Counted from the first letter of the stretch, positions 16,028-25,882 are shown. The stretch: DNA of 64,000 nucleotides from Flexibacter flexilis DSM 6793 (GCF_900112255.1 NZ_FOLE01000008.1:146382-210381); one strand, 5' to 3'. Made by a program: numbers and translations. The notes: generated by a model from the letters alone, not told the origin.

Positions 16028-18457
16028 TTAGCGCAACGTAATGAGCGTAACGCCTGCACCGCCTCTGTCGGGGTGTTCGTCTTGCATGGTGGCCACTTGT
16101 TTGTAACGGCGCAAATGCGTCCGAATCAGGTTGCGCAAAATCCCGTCCCCTTTTCCGTGCACAATGCGCAGCTCTGGCGTACCGAGCATAATGGCATTGT
16201 CTATAAAATTATCTACCTCCGTGATAGCCTCTTCGCCGCGTTTGCCCCGAAGGTCAAGGTTAAAGCTAAAGGCCATCATTTTTTCGTTCAGGTCAATGCC
16301 TTGCATCCGTGACTGCGGGCTTTCGGGTGCGCCCAAGCTGTTGCGGTAGTCTTTGCGGCTAATGCGTTCGAGTCGGTTTATTTTAATCAAAGATTTTAAT
16401 TCACCCATTCTAATTTCAGCTTCTTTGCCCCGAACAGTCAAGACTTCGGCCACCGTACCCGTATCGCGCACGCGAACATAGTCGCCTTCTTCTATCGCGC
16501 CGCCAATAAGGTTAATTACTGGCTCATTTTTATTTGCATCTTTCTTCGAATCAGGAACATTTGCGAGAATTTCAGGTGCAAGACTTTCTTTGAAAATTTC
16601 TATACTTTTGCGTACCTCTTTGGTTTGCTCTTTGTCGGCGTTGCTCTCCCGAATTTCGCGAATAGCTGTTTCAATTCGTTGGTTGGCTTCCTGCACTAAG
16701 GCACGGGCTTTGGCACGCGCGTCGTTAAGTTCGGCTTTTCGGCGATTGTCCAACGTATTTTTCAGTTCCGTGTAGTCGGTAATGGCTTTGGACAATTGGC
16801 GGTCTTTGATTTGGAGTTGCAAGTTGCGGTCGGCATATACTTTGCGTTCTATTTCCAACTCGCGTAGCAGTTTATCCAAATTCACTTGCTTTTCGCCTAC
16901 ATTATTTTTAGCGTGCTCAATTACGATGTTAGGTAAACCAATTTTTTCGGCAATTTCCAACGCAAACGAACTACCAGGTTTACCGATTTCCAACTGATAC
17001 AGCGGTTCAAGATTTTGCACATCAAAACGCATCGCGCCGTTGATAAGGCCTTGTGTAAGTTGGGCATAATCTTTCAGGTTGCCGTAGTGCGTCGTTACTA
17101 CACCAAAGGCACGTACTTTGTTCAGCTCTTCCAAAATGGCTTGGGCAATTGCGCCGCCAAAATTGGGTTCTGTGCCTGTGCCGAACTCATCTATCAGAAA
17201 CAGCGACCTACGCCCCGCCAATTTTATGAACTGGCGCATATTGGTAAGGTGCGAACTGTAAGTACTTAGGTCATTTTCAAGCGATTGCTCATCGCCAATG
17301 TCAATGAATATTTCTTCAAAAATACCAGCTTCCGAGCCTAAATCCATGGGCGGCAGCAAGCCACATTGTATCATATATTGCACCAACCCAACGGTTTTGA
17401 GACAAACGGATTTACCGCCAGCGTTGGGCCCCGAAATCACCAAAATACGTTTGTCGTGTGCCAGCTCGATGTTAAGCGGCTGAATACTACGGCCTTGTTT
17501 GCGATGACTCAGCAGCAAAAGCGGATGTTTGGCATTTTGCCAGCTAATGTGTTGCCTTTTGGTGAAATTGGGCATATTGCCGCCAATTTCGAGTGCGAAA
17601 CGGGCTTTGGCTCTAATGAAATCAATTAATCCCAAAAAAGTATAAGCCTTGCGCAAAGCGGGCACGTAAGGACGCACAAAATCAGTGAGTTGTAGCAGGA
17701 TTCGGAACACTTCGCGGCGTTCTTCGTACTCTAATTCACGAATGTTATTATTAGCATCGAAAATCTCGGCAGGCTCAATATATACGGTTTGGCCTGTGGC
17801 CGACTCGTCGTGCACGAAGCCCTTTACTTTGCGTTTGTGTTCGGCGGCGATGGGAATCACCATGCGGCCACTGCGCACGGTCAAGTTTACGTCATCGTCT
17901 ATAAATCCTTGATTTTTAGCACTTTTCAGAATGTTATCGAGGCGGCGGCGCAAGGTGCTTTGCTCTGAGATAATGGCGCGGCGGATTCGTTGCAGCTCCG
18001 AAGATGCTGTATCGCGTACTTTACCGCGTTCGTCTATTACAAATTCAATGCGTTCTTGCAATTTTTTATCCAACTCCACCAGTTGCGTCAGCTCCCGCAA
18101 TTGCGTGTAGCGGTCTTCTTCTTTTTGCTTGAAAAAACGCAAACAAGCCATTATCGTCCCTAACGAGAGTTTCAGGTCGGTAAATTCTTGTTCGTCGAGG
18201 CAAGTGCCTTCTATTTCGGCTTTGCGCAAATGCGTGCTTACATCGTTGAAATGTTGGTTGGGAAAACTGTCCTCGTACAACACGATGTCTTTAAACTCGT
18301 TGGTTTGTGCCAGCAGTTTTTGGAGGTTATCAAATTTATCCGAAAAACGGATTTTATCTACAAAAGCATGGCCGAGCGTGCCTGCACATTCGGCTTTGAG
18401 TAAGAGGCGGATTTGGTCGAATCCGATTTTTTGTTCAAAATTCTTAGGGTAAATCAA
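16028..18457 (-). CDS. mutS2: Endonuclease MutS2
   Basis: A MutS homologue lacking the mismatch-recognition domain, acting on branched DNA or collided ribosomes depending on the species. It has 809 residues from the TTG at 18457. I chose that start because MutS2 proteins commonly begin near IYPKNFEQKIGFD; an upstream TTG at 18517 adds 20 atypical residues. The core and lever domains span about 1-310. Walker A is SGPNAGGKS near residue 345, and Walker B is FLIDEFGTGTEP. A coiled-coil clamp covers about 500-640. The C-terminal Smr nuclease domain (LDLRGKRGEEA, IVHGKGDGILR) covers about 730-809. The LDLR variant of the Smr motif is intact. Confidence 0.93.
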   Translation of the reverse strand: MIYPKNFEQKIGFDQIRLLLKAECAGTLGHAFVDKIRFSDKFDNLQKLLAQTNEFKDIVLYEDSFPNQHFNDVSTHLRKAEIEGTCLDEQEFTDLKLSLGTIMACLRFFKQKEEDRYTQLRELTQLVELDKKLQERIEFVIDERGKVRDTASSELQRIRRAIISEQSTLRRRLDNILKSAKNQGFIDDDVNLTVRSGRMVIPIAAEHKRKVKGFVHDESATGQTVYIEPAEIFDANNNIRELEYEERREVFRILLQLTDFVRPYVPALRKAYTFLGLIDFIRAKARFALEIGGNMPNFTKRQHISWQNAKHPLLLLSHRKQGRSIQPLNIELAHDKRILVISGPNAGGKSVCLKTVGLVQYMIQCGLLPPMDLGSEAGIFEEIFIDIGDEQSLENDLSTYSSHLTNMRQFIKLAGRRSLFLIDEFGTGTEPNFGGAIAQAILEELNKVRAFGVVTTHYGNLKDYAQLTQGLINGAMRFDVQNLEPLYQLEIGKPGSSFALEIAEKIGLPNIVIEHAKNNVGEKQVNLDKLLRELEIERKVYADRNLQLQIKDRQLSKAITDYTELKNTLDNRRKAELNDARAKARALVQEANQRIETAIREIRESNADKEQTKEVRKSIEIFKESLAPEILANVPDSKKDANKNEPVINLIGGAIEEGDYVRVRDTGTVAEVLTVRGKEAEIRMGELKSLIKINRLERISRKDYRNSLGAPESPQSRMQGIDLNEKMMAFSFNLDLRGKRGEEAITEVDNFIDNAIMLGTPELRIVHGKGDGILRNLIRTHLRRYKQVATMQDEHPDRGGAGVTLITLR

Positions 18458-18644
18458 ACTGATTATGTAGTTGTTAGAGATTAAAAAATAATCGTTTTTG
18501 TTCCGAACAGGCTGCAAAGGTATGATAATTCGATGGATTATGCTACTTTGGCGGCGAGGCGGCGGGTTTACTTATAGAACCAATTTTAGGTAATAATTTG
18601 TTTCCTAACAGGAGCTTGTCTAATCCTTTTTTGCTTTAATTTTT

Positions 18645-19178
18645 ATGACAGAAGAAAATAACATTGTTAATCGCGTTGCCAATAGCGGACTAATTACGAT
18701 CAATTTGGAAGATTATTATCATGCTGGAGAAAGAGTGTTATGGGACATTGCGCCGCATTTGTTTCAGGGGCTTTTGTTGCGCGAAAAAGATTTCAGAGAC
18801 TTTATCAAACAACACGACTGGGCACAATACGAAGGTAAAAACATTGCTATTACGTGCAGTGCCGATGCCATCGTCCCGACGTGGGCGTATATGTTGTTGG
18901 CCACGCAGTTTGAGCCATACGCGCACCGCGTGGTATTCGGGGACTTGCAAACGCTGGAGCAGGCTTTGTACCAAGAGGCCATCGCCCGAATAGACAAAAC
19001 CGCCCTGACCGATGCCAAAGTAATCGTGAAAGGCTGCAACAAATATGATGTGCCCGTGTTTGCTTATACGGAACTGGCCTATCAACTAAAGCCGTATGTG
19101 GCCAGCCTCATGTTTGGGGAAGCGTGCAGCAACGTGCCTTTGTACAAGAAAAAAGCCGCCAAGAAAGCCACAGAATAA
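18645..19178 (+). CDS. DUF2480 family protein
   Basis: A 177-residue cytosolic protein recognisable as the Bacteroidota-specific DUF2480 family: the opening IVNRVANSGLITINLEDYY and the central AITCSADAIVPTWAYMLL are typical. It has no signal peptide or membrane segment. The C-terminus is lysine-rich (KKKAAKKATE). The family is usually single-copy and often found near iron-sulfur cluster genes (SUF); here its convergent neighbour is a 4Fe-4S ferredoxin, which loosely fits. Function is unknown. Confidence 0.85.
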   Translation: MTEENNIVNRVANSGLITINLEDYYHAGERVLWDIAPHLFQGLLLREKDFRDFIKQHDWAQYEGKNIAITCSADAIVPTWAYMLLATQFEPYAHRVVFGDLQTLEQALYQEAIARIDKTALTDAKVIVKGCNKYDVPVFAYTELAYQLKPYVASLMFGEACSNVPLYKKKAAKKATE

Positions 19179-19181
19179 ACT

Positions 19182-19212
19182 AAAAAAAGCCTTGATTATC
19201 AAGGCTTTTTTT
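19182..19212. terminator. Bidirectional terminator between DUF2480 and ferredoxin genes
   Basis: AAAAAAAGCCTTGA and TCAAGGCTTTTTTT form a symmetric hairpin with a 3-base loop, flanked by A and T runs. It can serve both convergent genes. Confidence 0.9.
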
Positions 19213-19226
19213 AGTTGGTGTCCATA

Positions 19227-19574
19227 CTATTCGTTGTGCAACCATGCTTTCTTTTCGAGCAGTTCTTCGTCTGTTTCGCGGTAGTCTGGATCATCTACGC
19301 AGCAATCCACAGGGCAAACCGCAGCGCATTGCGGTTCTTCGTGGAAGCCTTTACATTCAGTACATTTATTGGGTACGATGTAATAAAACTCGTCAGAAAC
19401 TGGCGTTTGTTTCTCTTTTCCATCCACAAAAACGCCTTCTTCAATTTCTACTTTCGTAAGGCTGGTACCGCCGCCCCAAGTCCATTCTACGCCACCTTCA
19501 TAGATAGCAGTGTTTGGGCACTCGGGTTCGCAAGCTCCGCAGTTAATACATTCGTCTGTTATTATAATAGCCAT
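19227..19574 (-). CDS. Two-cluster 4Fe-4S ferredoxin (YfhL-like)
   Basis: A 115-residue soluble electron carrier binding two 4Fe-4S clusters. The first motif is [12 protein letters not shown] with the fourth Cys before N, and the second is [22 protein letters not shown] with an insertion of about seven residues, as in Allochromatium-type and YfhL-like ferredoxins. A central insert (about residues 28-70) separates the motifs. It is a single gene, convergent with DUF2480 and sharing a bidirectional terminator. Partner enzymes cannot be inferred. Confidence 0.9.
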   Translation of the reverse strand: MAIIITDECINCGACEPECPNTAIYEGGVEWTWGGGTSLTKVEIEEGVFVDGKEKQTPVSDEFYYIVPNKCTECKGFHEEPQCAAVCPVDCCVDDPDYRETDEELLEKKAWLHNE

Positions 19575-19740
19575 TGTTTGTCGTGCTGTTGGTTATTATC
19601 TTGATAAAACAAAAAAGTTAGCTTAAAATATACCGTTTTCACGGATACGTTTCTGCAAAAATAACAATCCATTGTTGCGAAAACAGTGCAAAACGCAATA
19701 TTGTTCCTATTTTTTTGTATTTGGCTAAAATAATCCAGTA

Positions 19741-21588
19741 TTACAGGCTTTGCATCATATTGAGTTTTCGGTACAAACCCGCTTCATTTTCAAGTAATTG
19801 GGTGTGTGTGCCACGTTCCACGATGCGGCCTTGTTGGATTACCAAAATTTCGTCGGCGTGCTGAATCGTACTGAGTCGGTGCGCAATGACCAATGAGGTA
19901 CGGTTTTTCATCAGATTGAACAAGGCTTCTTGTACGAGTTTTTCGGATTCGGTATCCAAAGCACTGGTAGCCTCGTCCAGAATCAAGATAGACGGATTTT
20001 TCAGGACGGCGCGTGCAATGTTAAGGCGTTGGCGTTGGCCACCCGAAAGTTTCATGCCTCTGTCGCCGATGGCGGTTTGATAGCCGTTTTCGGTTTGCAT
20101 AATGAAATCATGCGCATTGGCGATTTTGGCGGCCTGAATTACTTCTTCTGGCGTGGCATCGGTTTTACAAAAAGCAATGTTATTAAAAATGGTATCGTTA
20201 AAAAGAATAGATTCTTGCGTTACGATACCCATTTGCGCACGCACGGACTCAATGTCGCAGTCGCGTAGGTCGTGGCCGTCTATGCTAATACTTCCCGACA
20301 AAGGGTCATAGAAACGCGGTAGTAAATCGGCAATGGTGGACTTGCCGCCGCCCGAAGGTCCGACAAGTGCAATGGTTTTTCCTTTTTGGAGGGTGAAACT
20401 CAAATCCGACAATACGATTTTATCCCCATAACCGAAGCTAACCTCCTTAAAATCAATGGCTTTTTCAAACGAAGGCAATTTTTGTGCATTTGGTTTGTCC
20501 TGAAGCTCAACGGGCGTGTCAAGGAGTTTAAAAATTCTATCTCCCGAAACGATACCTTTTTGGATATTGCTCAACGACGTTGATAGTGCTTTGGCTGGGC
20601 GCAACACTTGCGAGAAAATCGCCAAATACGTCATAAATTCACTGGCTTTGAGCGCGTCGGCATCGCCCGAAATCACCAAGCCGCCGCCATACAATAAAAT
20701 GCCCGAAATCACTAAAATACTGCTAAATTCTGAAAACGGCGAAGCCTGTTCGCGGCGTTTGGCAGTTTTGAAAGACAACTCCGCAAAGTTTTGGTTTTCT
20801 TTGGCAAACTTGTCGCGAATGTATTGTTGGCCGTTAAAGGCTTTAATTACACGCATTCCGCCAAGTGTTTCGTCCAGAATGGTCAGGGTTCTACTCCAAG
20901 ATTCTTGGCCTGCGTTGGCGGCGGATTTCATGCGTTTGGAAATAGAGCCAATAATTAACCCCGAAATAGGAATAACAATGAGTGTAAACAGTGTTAGCTC
21001 TACCGAAATTTTGAGCAAAACCACAAAATAGCCGATAATGGTCAGCGGTTCGCGGAAAATCACAGTCAGCGAGTTAGCCACCGAGTATTCTACTTCCGAC
21101 ACGTCCGAAGTCATACGCGCCATGATGTCGCCTTTGCGTTCGTTCGAGAAAAAGCCCAAGTGCATGCCCGAAACTTTATCGAAAAGTACTTGTTTTAAAT
21201 TGCGTAACGTATTGGTTCTAAGGGACTCTATTACGAGAATAGACAAATATTTGAACACATTGGAAAGTAAAACCGATATAATCAGAATGATGCAAACGAA
21301 CTGCAACGCCGCCATTTTGCCTTCTACGCCGCTGCCGCCCTCTAATACTTTTTGTGCCAAATTGTAGTTAAACCAATTTTGGGCATAATCTATTGTAAGC
21401 GCAAATTCTGGTTTTTTGATGGCCAACATTTCGGGCGAAACTTTCCCGAAAAGCACATCTAACACAGGAATAAGGAGCGAGAAATTAACTAAACCGAAAA
21501 AAATACTCAACACCGATGTAATGGAATACGGCAATGCGTAACGACCAATCGGTTGAGCGAAAGAAAGAATACGAAAATATGTTTTCAT
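19741..21588 (-). CDS. ABC transporter, fused permease-ATPase (MsbA-like)
   Basis: A 615-residue half-transporter with an N-terminal six-helix permease domain (about 1-330) and a C-terminal ATPase. Walker A is GPSGGGKST, the signature is LSGGQRQRLNIARA, Walker B is ILILDEATSALD and the switch His is in VIAHRLST. It acts as a homodimer exporter; MsbA-like members flip lipid A core or other lipids. I chose the ATG at 21588 (MKTYFRIL) over one 27 bases upstream because membrane exporters of this type start close to the first helix. No accessory gene is linked, so the substrate is open. Confidence 0.88.
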   Translation of the reverse strand: MKTYFRILSFAQPIGRYALPYSITSVLSIFFGLVNFSLLIPVLDVLFGKVSPEMLAIKKPEFALTIDYAQNWFNYNLAQKVLEGGSGVEGKMAALQFVCIILIISVLLSNVFKYLSILVIESLRTNTLRNLKQVLFDKVSGMHLGFFSNERKGDIMARMTSDVSEVEYSVANSLTVIFREPLTIIGYFVVLLKISVELTLFTLIVIPISGLIIGSISKRMKSAANAGQESWSRTLTILDETLGGMRVIKAFNGQQYIRDKFAKENQNFAELSFKTAKRREQASPFSEFSSILVISGILLYGGGLVISGDADALKASEFMTYLAIFSQVLRPAKALSTSLSNIQKGIVSGDRIFKLLDTPVELQDKPNAQKLPSFEKAIDFKEVSFGYGDKIVLSDLSFTLQKGKTIALVGPSGGGKSTIADLLPRFYDPLSGSISIDGHDLRDCDIESVRAQMGIVTQESILFNDTIFNNIAFCKTDATPEEVIQAAKIANAHDFIMQTENGYQTAIGDRGMKLSGGQRQRLNIARAVLKNPSILILDEATSALDTESEKLVQEALFNLMKNRTSLVIAHRLSTIQHADEILVIQQGRIVERGTHTQLLENEAGLYRKLNMMQSL

Positions 21589-21686
21589 TTTTTTGATTGA
21601 TGAAGGAATGCCCAAAAAGTCAAAATATGGGCTAAATAGCTAAACGGGGCGCAAGATACACCAAAAATGTACATCTTTACAATTCA

Positions 21687-22868
21687 CTATTCTTTTAGAA
21701 TGATACGAAACGTAGTGCCTTTGCCTATTTCGGAATGTTTGATGAAAATTTTGCCTTTGTGATACTCCTCTATAATGCGTTTGGCCAGTGTAAGCCCCAA
21801 GCCCCAACCGCGTTTTTTGCTGGTTACACCTGGTTCAAACACCTTTTTAAGCATATTTTTGGGTAAGCCTTTACCCGTGTCGCTGATGTCTATGGCGATT
21901 TTGTCGTCGGGAATGCGCGTAAGCACTATATCAATGCGGCCTGTGCCGTTCATGGCATCAACGGCGTTTTTACAAATATTCTCCACCACCCAATCCAGTA
22001 GCGGCGGGCTTATCATCGAAGTAGATTCTTGTACGCGCCCTTCGGCTACCAAATTGATGCTTACTTTGCTGGAAACGCGTTTGCGCAGATACTCAACATT
22101 TTGATTAATAAGGTCATACACCACTGCTTCCTGAAAGGCTGGCACCGAACCAATATTAGAGAAACGCGCCGTTACGGTTTCCAGTCGCTTAATGTCTTTG
22201 TCCAGTTCGTTGAGAATCTCGTCGTTTTCGCCATCAAAACGCGGGTCGGTGCGCAAATATTCTACCCATGCCATGAGTGCCGAAATCGGCGTGCCTAACT
22301 GGTGCGCTGTTTCTTTGGCCAGCCCCACCCAAACGCGGTTTTGTTCGGCGCGGCGCGAATAGCTAAATGCCAAATACGCGATTAAGCCCAAAATCCCAAT
22401 GACCGAGAGTTGTATGTACGGATAATAACGCAACTGCCTGAGCAGCATGGAGTTTTCGTAATAAATATAATTGGTAACCGTGCCTTCGTAAGTGATGATT
22501 ATGGGTTCGTGTTGGCCTTTCATCAGGGCAATTTCGTTGTCAAACCATTCTTTTCGCTTGGCATCGTTTTTGAATTTTGGGATGTCGATGTTGGCCGTAG
22601 CCGAAATATTGCCTTCCGCATCAGTCAGAATGACGGGAATGGTGTTGTTGGCGGCGATAATTTCGTGGGTAAGAAATGTTACGTCGTCCGTTAAGTTTGA
22701 ATTATTAATGGATTCAAAGGCTTTGGCGTACAGGTCGATGAGTTTTTTTTCACGCTCAGAGAGTTGTTTGGCCAAACGGTTGGTATAGAGCACCGACACC
22801 GAACCAATCAGGGCGGCCAGCAATACAATACCAATTTTAAAACGTGAACGGTTCTGATAAATATTCAT
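21687..22868 (-). CDS. Membrane sensor histidine kinase
   Basis: A 393-residue two-component sensor. A first membrane helix (about 10-29) and a second (about 150-170) flank a periplasmic sensor region of about 120 residues. The cytoplasmic part has the H-box AKETAHQLGTPISAL, with the phosphorylated His in AHQLGTP, then the N-box ENICKNAVDAM, the G1 box DTGKGLP and the G2 box GWGLGLTLAKRI. No response regulator lies next to it, so it is an orphan kinase. The upstream gene hemA is divergent. The signal sensed is unknown. Confidence 0.9.
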   Translation of the reverse strand: MNIYQNRSRFKIGIVLLAALIGSVSVLYTNRLAKQLSEREKKLIDLYAKAFESINNSNLTDDVTFLTHEIIAANNTIPVILTDAEGNISATANIDIPKFKNDAKRKEWFDNEIALMKGQHEPIIITYEGTVTNYIYYENSMLLRQLRYYPYIQLSVIGILGLIAYLAFSYSRRAEQNRVWVGLAKETAHQLGTPISALMAWVEYLRTDPRFDGENDEILNELDKDIKRLETVTARFSNIGSVPAFQEAVVYDLINQNVEYLRKRVSSKVSINLVAEGRVQESTSMISPPLLDWVVENICKNAVDAMNGTGRIDIVLTRIPDDKIAIDISDTGKGLPKNMLKKVFEPGVTSKKRGWGLGLTLAKRIIEEYHKGKIFIKHSEIGKGTTFRIILKE

Positions 22869-22990
22869 TTTACGAAGGAAAAATATAGGATAATTCAGTG
22901 AAAAATCGCGGTAATTAGCTATTTTATTTGTAATCTTTCTAAATTACTATGGTTTTGATTTTTATCATACAGCCACACGCAATTAAACGA

Positions 22991-22998
22991 TACTTTTG
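22991..22998 (+). promoter_or_regulatory. Candidate -7 box for hemA
   Basis: TACTTTTG matches TAnnTTTG about 100 bases before hemA. No well-spaced TTG lies upstream, so the promoter is only half supported. Confidence 0.35.
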
Positions 22999-23095
22999 CA
23001 AAACTAATACGGGAAGAAGTGTGTTTTTGCTTTATTCCCCCATTTTTAAGACACAAAGGAACTGTTTTTACTTATACGCTTAGGAGGTTTCTTCT

Positions 23096-24367
23096 ATGTA
23101 CTACCATTTTAAAGCAACTATTTTATCTTATAAAACTGCTTCTGTAGAACTGCGTGAGCGTGTTGCGCTCAACGAGGATGATTGCAAAATGCTTTTGCAA
23201 CAGCTGCGAGATATTATCGACGTTACAGACCTTTTTATTCTTTCGACTTGTAACCGCACCGAGATATATTATAGCGCACCACAGGACTACACACACGAAA
23301 TCTTGACGATGCTTGCCACGCACAAAGGCGTGAGCTACAGCGAAATAGCGTCTTGTTTCGTGTCCATCACCGATCACCGCCAAGCCGCCCAACACTTGTT
23401 TGAAGTGGCCATTGGGTTGGAGTCGCAAGTGGTGGGCGATATGCAAATCATCAATCAGGTGAAACACGCCTACCAATGGTGTGCGGATGCTGACTTGGCT
23501 GGGCCTTTCTTGCACCGTTTGTTACACACGATTTTCTTTGCCAACAAAAAAGTAGTACAAGAAACAAATTTCCGCGATGGCGCGGCCTCTGTGTCGTATG
23601 CAGCGATGGAATTGGTGGAAGAACTTACCGCAGATATTGCTCAACCGCGTGTTTTGGTGGTAGGTGTCGGAGAAATTGGTGCGGACGTTTGCCGCAATTT
23701 GGCCAATACACGCATCAAAAACGTAACGATTTGCAACCGCACGCAATCTAAGGCCGAAGAGTTGGCCGCCGAATGCGAAATGCGCGTTGCGCCTTTCGAG
23801 CAGTTGTGGGAAGAAATTGCCGCCGCCGACGTGATTATTAGCTCTGTGGCACGCAACGAACCGTTGATTAGCAAAGAAGAAGTAAAAGCTCTTAACAGCT
23901 TGTCTTACAAATATTTCCTTGACCTTTCGATGCCGCGCAGCGTAGCCGCCGACGTGGAAGAAGTGGCGGGAGCTTTGGTTTATAACATCGACCATATCAA
24001 TAACCGCGCAACGGAGGCTTTGGAGCGTCGTTTGGCGGCGATTCCGAAAGTAAAAAGCATTGTCAATGACGCAATGGCCGAGTTTTCGGACTGGACAAAA
24101 GAAATGGAAGTGTCGCCGACCATTAACAAACTCAAAAACGCGTTGGAGCAAATTCGCCAAGAGGAAATGGCTCGTTATATGAAGCAACTTTCGGAAGATG
24201 ATGTTAAGCTAATGGACAAAATCACCAAAGGCATGATGCAGAAAATCATTAAACTGCCAGTGCTTCAGCTTAAAGCGGCCTGCAAACGCGGCGAAGCCGA
24301 TACTTTGATAGATGTGTTGAACGATTTGTTTAATCTGGAAGCACATTCGGATACGGTTTCTCATTAG
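23096..24367 (+). CDS. hemA: Glutamyl-tRNA reductase
   Basis: The first committed enzyme of C5 tetrapyrrole synthesis, reducing glutamyl-tRNA to glutamate-1-semialdehyde with NADPH. It has 423 residues. The catalytic Cys52 is in LSTCNRTEIYY. The family block GLESQVVGDMQIINQVKHAY follows at about residue 108. The NADPH-binding Rossmann loop is VVGVGEIGADVCRNL, and a C-terminal dimerisation helix region completes it. The ATG at 23096 has an AGGAGG Shine-Dalgarno sequence eight bases upstream (23082-23087), which is uncommon in Bacteroidota and hints at strong or regulated translation. No other heme gene is adjacent. Confidence 0.95.
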   Translation: MYYHFKATILSYKTASVELRERVALNEDDCKMLLQQLRDIIDVTDLFILSTCNRTEIYYSAPQDYTHEILTMLATHKGVSYSEIASCFVSITDHRQAAQHLFEVAIGLESQVVGDMQIINQVKHAYQWCADADLAGPFLHRLLHTIFFANKKVVQETNFRDGAASVSYAAMELVEELTADIAQPRVLVVGVGEIGADVCRNLANTRIKNVTICNRTQSKAEELAAECEMRVAPFEQLWEEIAAADVIISSVARNEPLISKEEVKALNSLSYKYFLDLSMPRSVAADVEEVAGALVYNIDHINNRATEALERRLAAIPKVKSIVNDAMAEFSDWTKEMEVSPTINKLKNALEQIRQEEMARYMKQLSEDDVKLMDKITKGMMQKIIKLPVLQLKAACKRGEADTLIDVLNDLFNLEAHSDTVSH

Positions 24368-24407
24368 ATTTTAATTCATTACAAATAGATTTAGCCCAAT
24401 TAAAACA

Positions 24408-24626
24408 ATGCAGTTGATGTTATTACTTACCGCGAATACTTCATTTACATGGTTTTTAATTGGGCTTATTTTTTCCGTTCTGATGCTGCTTTTGGCGGCT
24501 TCGTCGGCTCTTTTGGCCATCAAAACCCCAAGTAAACGTAATCAATATTTTCTTTTTGCAAGCGTAAGTAGTGCGTTAGCTTTGTATTTTATCTACTTGG
24601 CTTACACAACATATCGTATGCTTTAA
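24408..24626 (+). CDS. Small two-helix membrane protein
   Basis: A 72-residue protein with two clear hydrophobic helices (about 15-40 and 47-68) separated by a basic turn KTPSKRNQ. That places the loop in the cytoplasm by the positive-inside rule. I do not recognise the family. It starts 40 bases after hemA on the same strand and may be co-transcribed. The composition and helix layout support a real gene, but no motif assigns a function. Confidence 0.5.
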   Translation: MQLMLLLTANTSFTWFLIGLIFSVLMLLLAASSALLAIKTPSKRNQYFLFASVSSALALYFIYLAYTTYRML

Positions 24627-24769
24627 TGTAATTTTAATAGTATTTATCTTATATAACGAAACAATATTTCTGTATTAAATTTGATTTTTGTAGAATTTTT
24701 ACAATTTATATACAAATACAATTTAATATTTTGGTTGTTTTGGTTACTTTCGTGGAAATTTAACAGCCA

Positions 24770-25744
24770 ATGGAAGCCATTATATTAGAAAAGGAAACGT
24801 ATCTACCCGCCGTCGTTTTAGATGCTCAAAACGAACGCTTTGAATTTATGGGCAAATCTATTCCCGAAAATGCTTCCGAATTTTTTGCCCCTATTCTTGT
24901 GTGGATAGATAATTACATAGTTATTCCCAATGAAGAGACGAATGTAAAATTTCATTTGGAATACTTTAATACCAGCACGTCCAAGTATTTACTGGAAATC
25001 ATGCGTAAGCTGGAAAAATTGTATCAAAACACAGACAAAGCAGTAATGATTAGCTGGTTTGTGGAAGATGGCGATACGGATGTGGAAGAAGCGGGTTTGG
25101 ATTATAAAGCTATTCTGAAAGTTCCGTTTGAAGTAATTACGGTTGATGCAGACGGTAGCATAGTGAATGTAATAGAATCTACGACACCTCCCCGAAATGG
25201 CGTAACAGCGAATACGGCAAGGCCATCGGAATCTATTCCGCAAAATATTCGGGATTTGGCCAAAGAGCTACTCAATATGGGCGACGATTTGCCGCCGCTC
25301 GTGCCAGCCACAGTACATCATGCCGAAACAGTGGCCAATGATACCGCCGCCGCCGATTTGGACGTAGTAACGTCTATTTCGGACAGGTTGCAGAAAAAAC
25401 TGAATCAGGCTAACGAAACGTTGCAACAGCAAGCCGAAGAAATTCGACAAATCAATCAAGATTTGAACTTCAAAAACAAAGAACTACAAGAAACGGTGGA
25501 CGCGCTGACCAAAGCACGTGCAGGCCGCAGGGCTGCTACCATTGTGTTATTTATTGCCGTGGGGCTTTTCATTGTGTCGGAGGCCATCGAATGGGTAATC
25601 GAGAACATGACCCAAAACGTGTTGGCAGTATATTGGGTGATTTTGATCAAACTCCTCATTGCGCTTTTGCTTAAACCAATAGAATCTGTATTGGAAACCA
25701 ATATTTTACAACACAATGCCAAAGCATCCGTACAAGAAGACTAA
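24770..25744 (+). CDS. SiaC-like regulatory domain fused to coiled coil and membrane helices
   Basis: A 324-residue protein. The N-terminal 125 residues fit the SiaC family (DUF1987): MEAIILEKETYLPAVVLD, then FHLEYFNTSTSKYLLEIMRKL. In Pseudomonas, SiaC is phosphorylated on a threonine by SiaB and dephosphorylated by SiaA, and controls a diguanylate cyclase. Here Thr68 in FNTSTSKY sits at the equivalent place. A linker and a coiled coil (about 205-245, LNQANETLQQQAEEIRQINQ) lead to two C-terminal membrane helices (about 255-300). Ordinary SiaC is a soluble protein of about 125 residues, so the membrane fusion is unusual. No kinase or phosphatase partner is adjacent. Confidence 0.75.
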   Translation: MEAIILEKETYLPAVVLDAQNERFEFMGKSIPENASEFFAPILVWIDNYIVIPNEETNVKFHLEYFNTSTSKYLLEIMRKLEKLYQNTDKAVMISWFVEDGDTDVEEAGLDYKAILKVPFEVITVDADGSIVNVIESTTPPRNGVTANTARPSESIPQNIRDLAKELLNMGDDLPPLVPATVHHAETVANDTAAADLDVVTSISDRLQKKLNQANETLQQQAEEIRQINQDLNFKNKELQETVDALTKARAGRRAATIVLFIAVGLFIVSEAIEWVIENMTQNVLAVYWVILIKLLIALLLKPIESVLETNILQHNAKASVQED

Positions 25745-25798
25745 TTTTTGTATGATAAAAAATTTGCTTTTGTGATAATAATCAATCATCTTGCTTAC

Positions 25799-25882
25799 AT
25801 GAGAAACAACAAGACTACATATTACTGCTATTATTACACTTGCGGCCAAAAGCTCGGAAAGTGCGATACGGTGTACGTGTAG
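25799..25882 (+). CDS. Tyrosine-rich attenuator leader peptide for phenylalanine hydroxylase
   Basis: A 27-codon reading frame (ATG 25799, TAG 25880-25882) encodes MRNNKTTYYCYYYTCGQKLG followed by KCDTVYV. Five of six consecutive codons at 25820-25837 are Tyr (TAT TAC TGC TAT TAT TAC), and a sixth Tyr lies near the end. It sits directly before a terminator and the gene for the enzyme that makes tyrosine. The design matches amino-acid attenuation: a ribosome stalled on Tyr codons would leave 25844-25860 free to form an antiterminator. No homologue is recalled; the call rests on sequence, RNA pairing and context. Confidence 0.75.
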   Translation: MRNNKTTYYCYYYTCGQKLGKCDTVYV

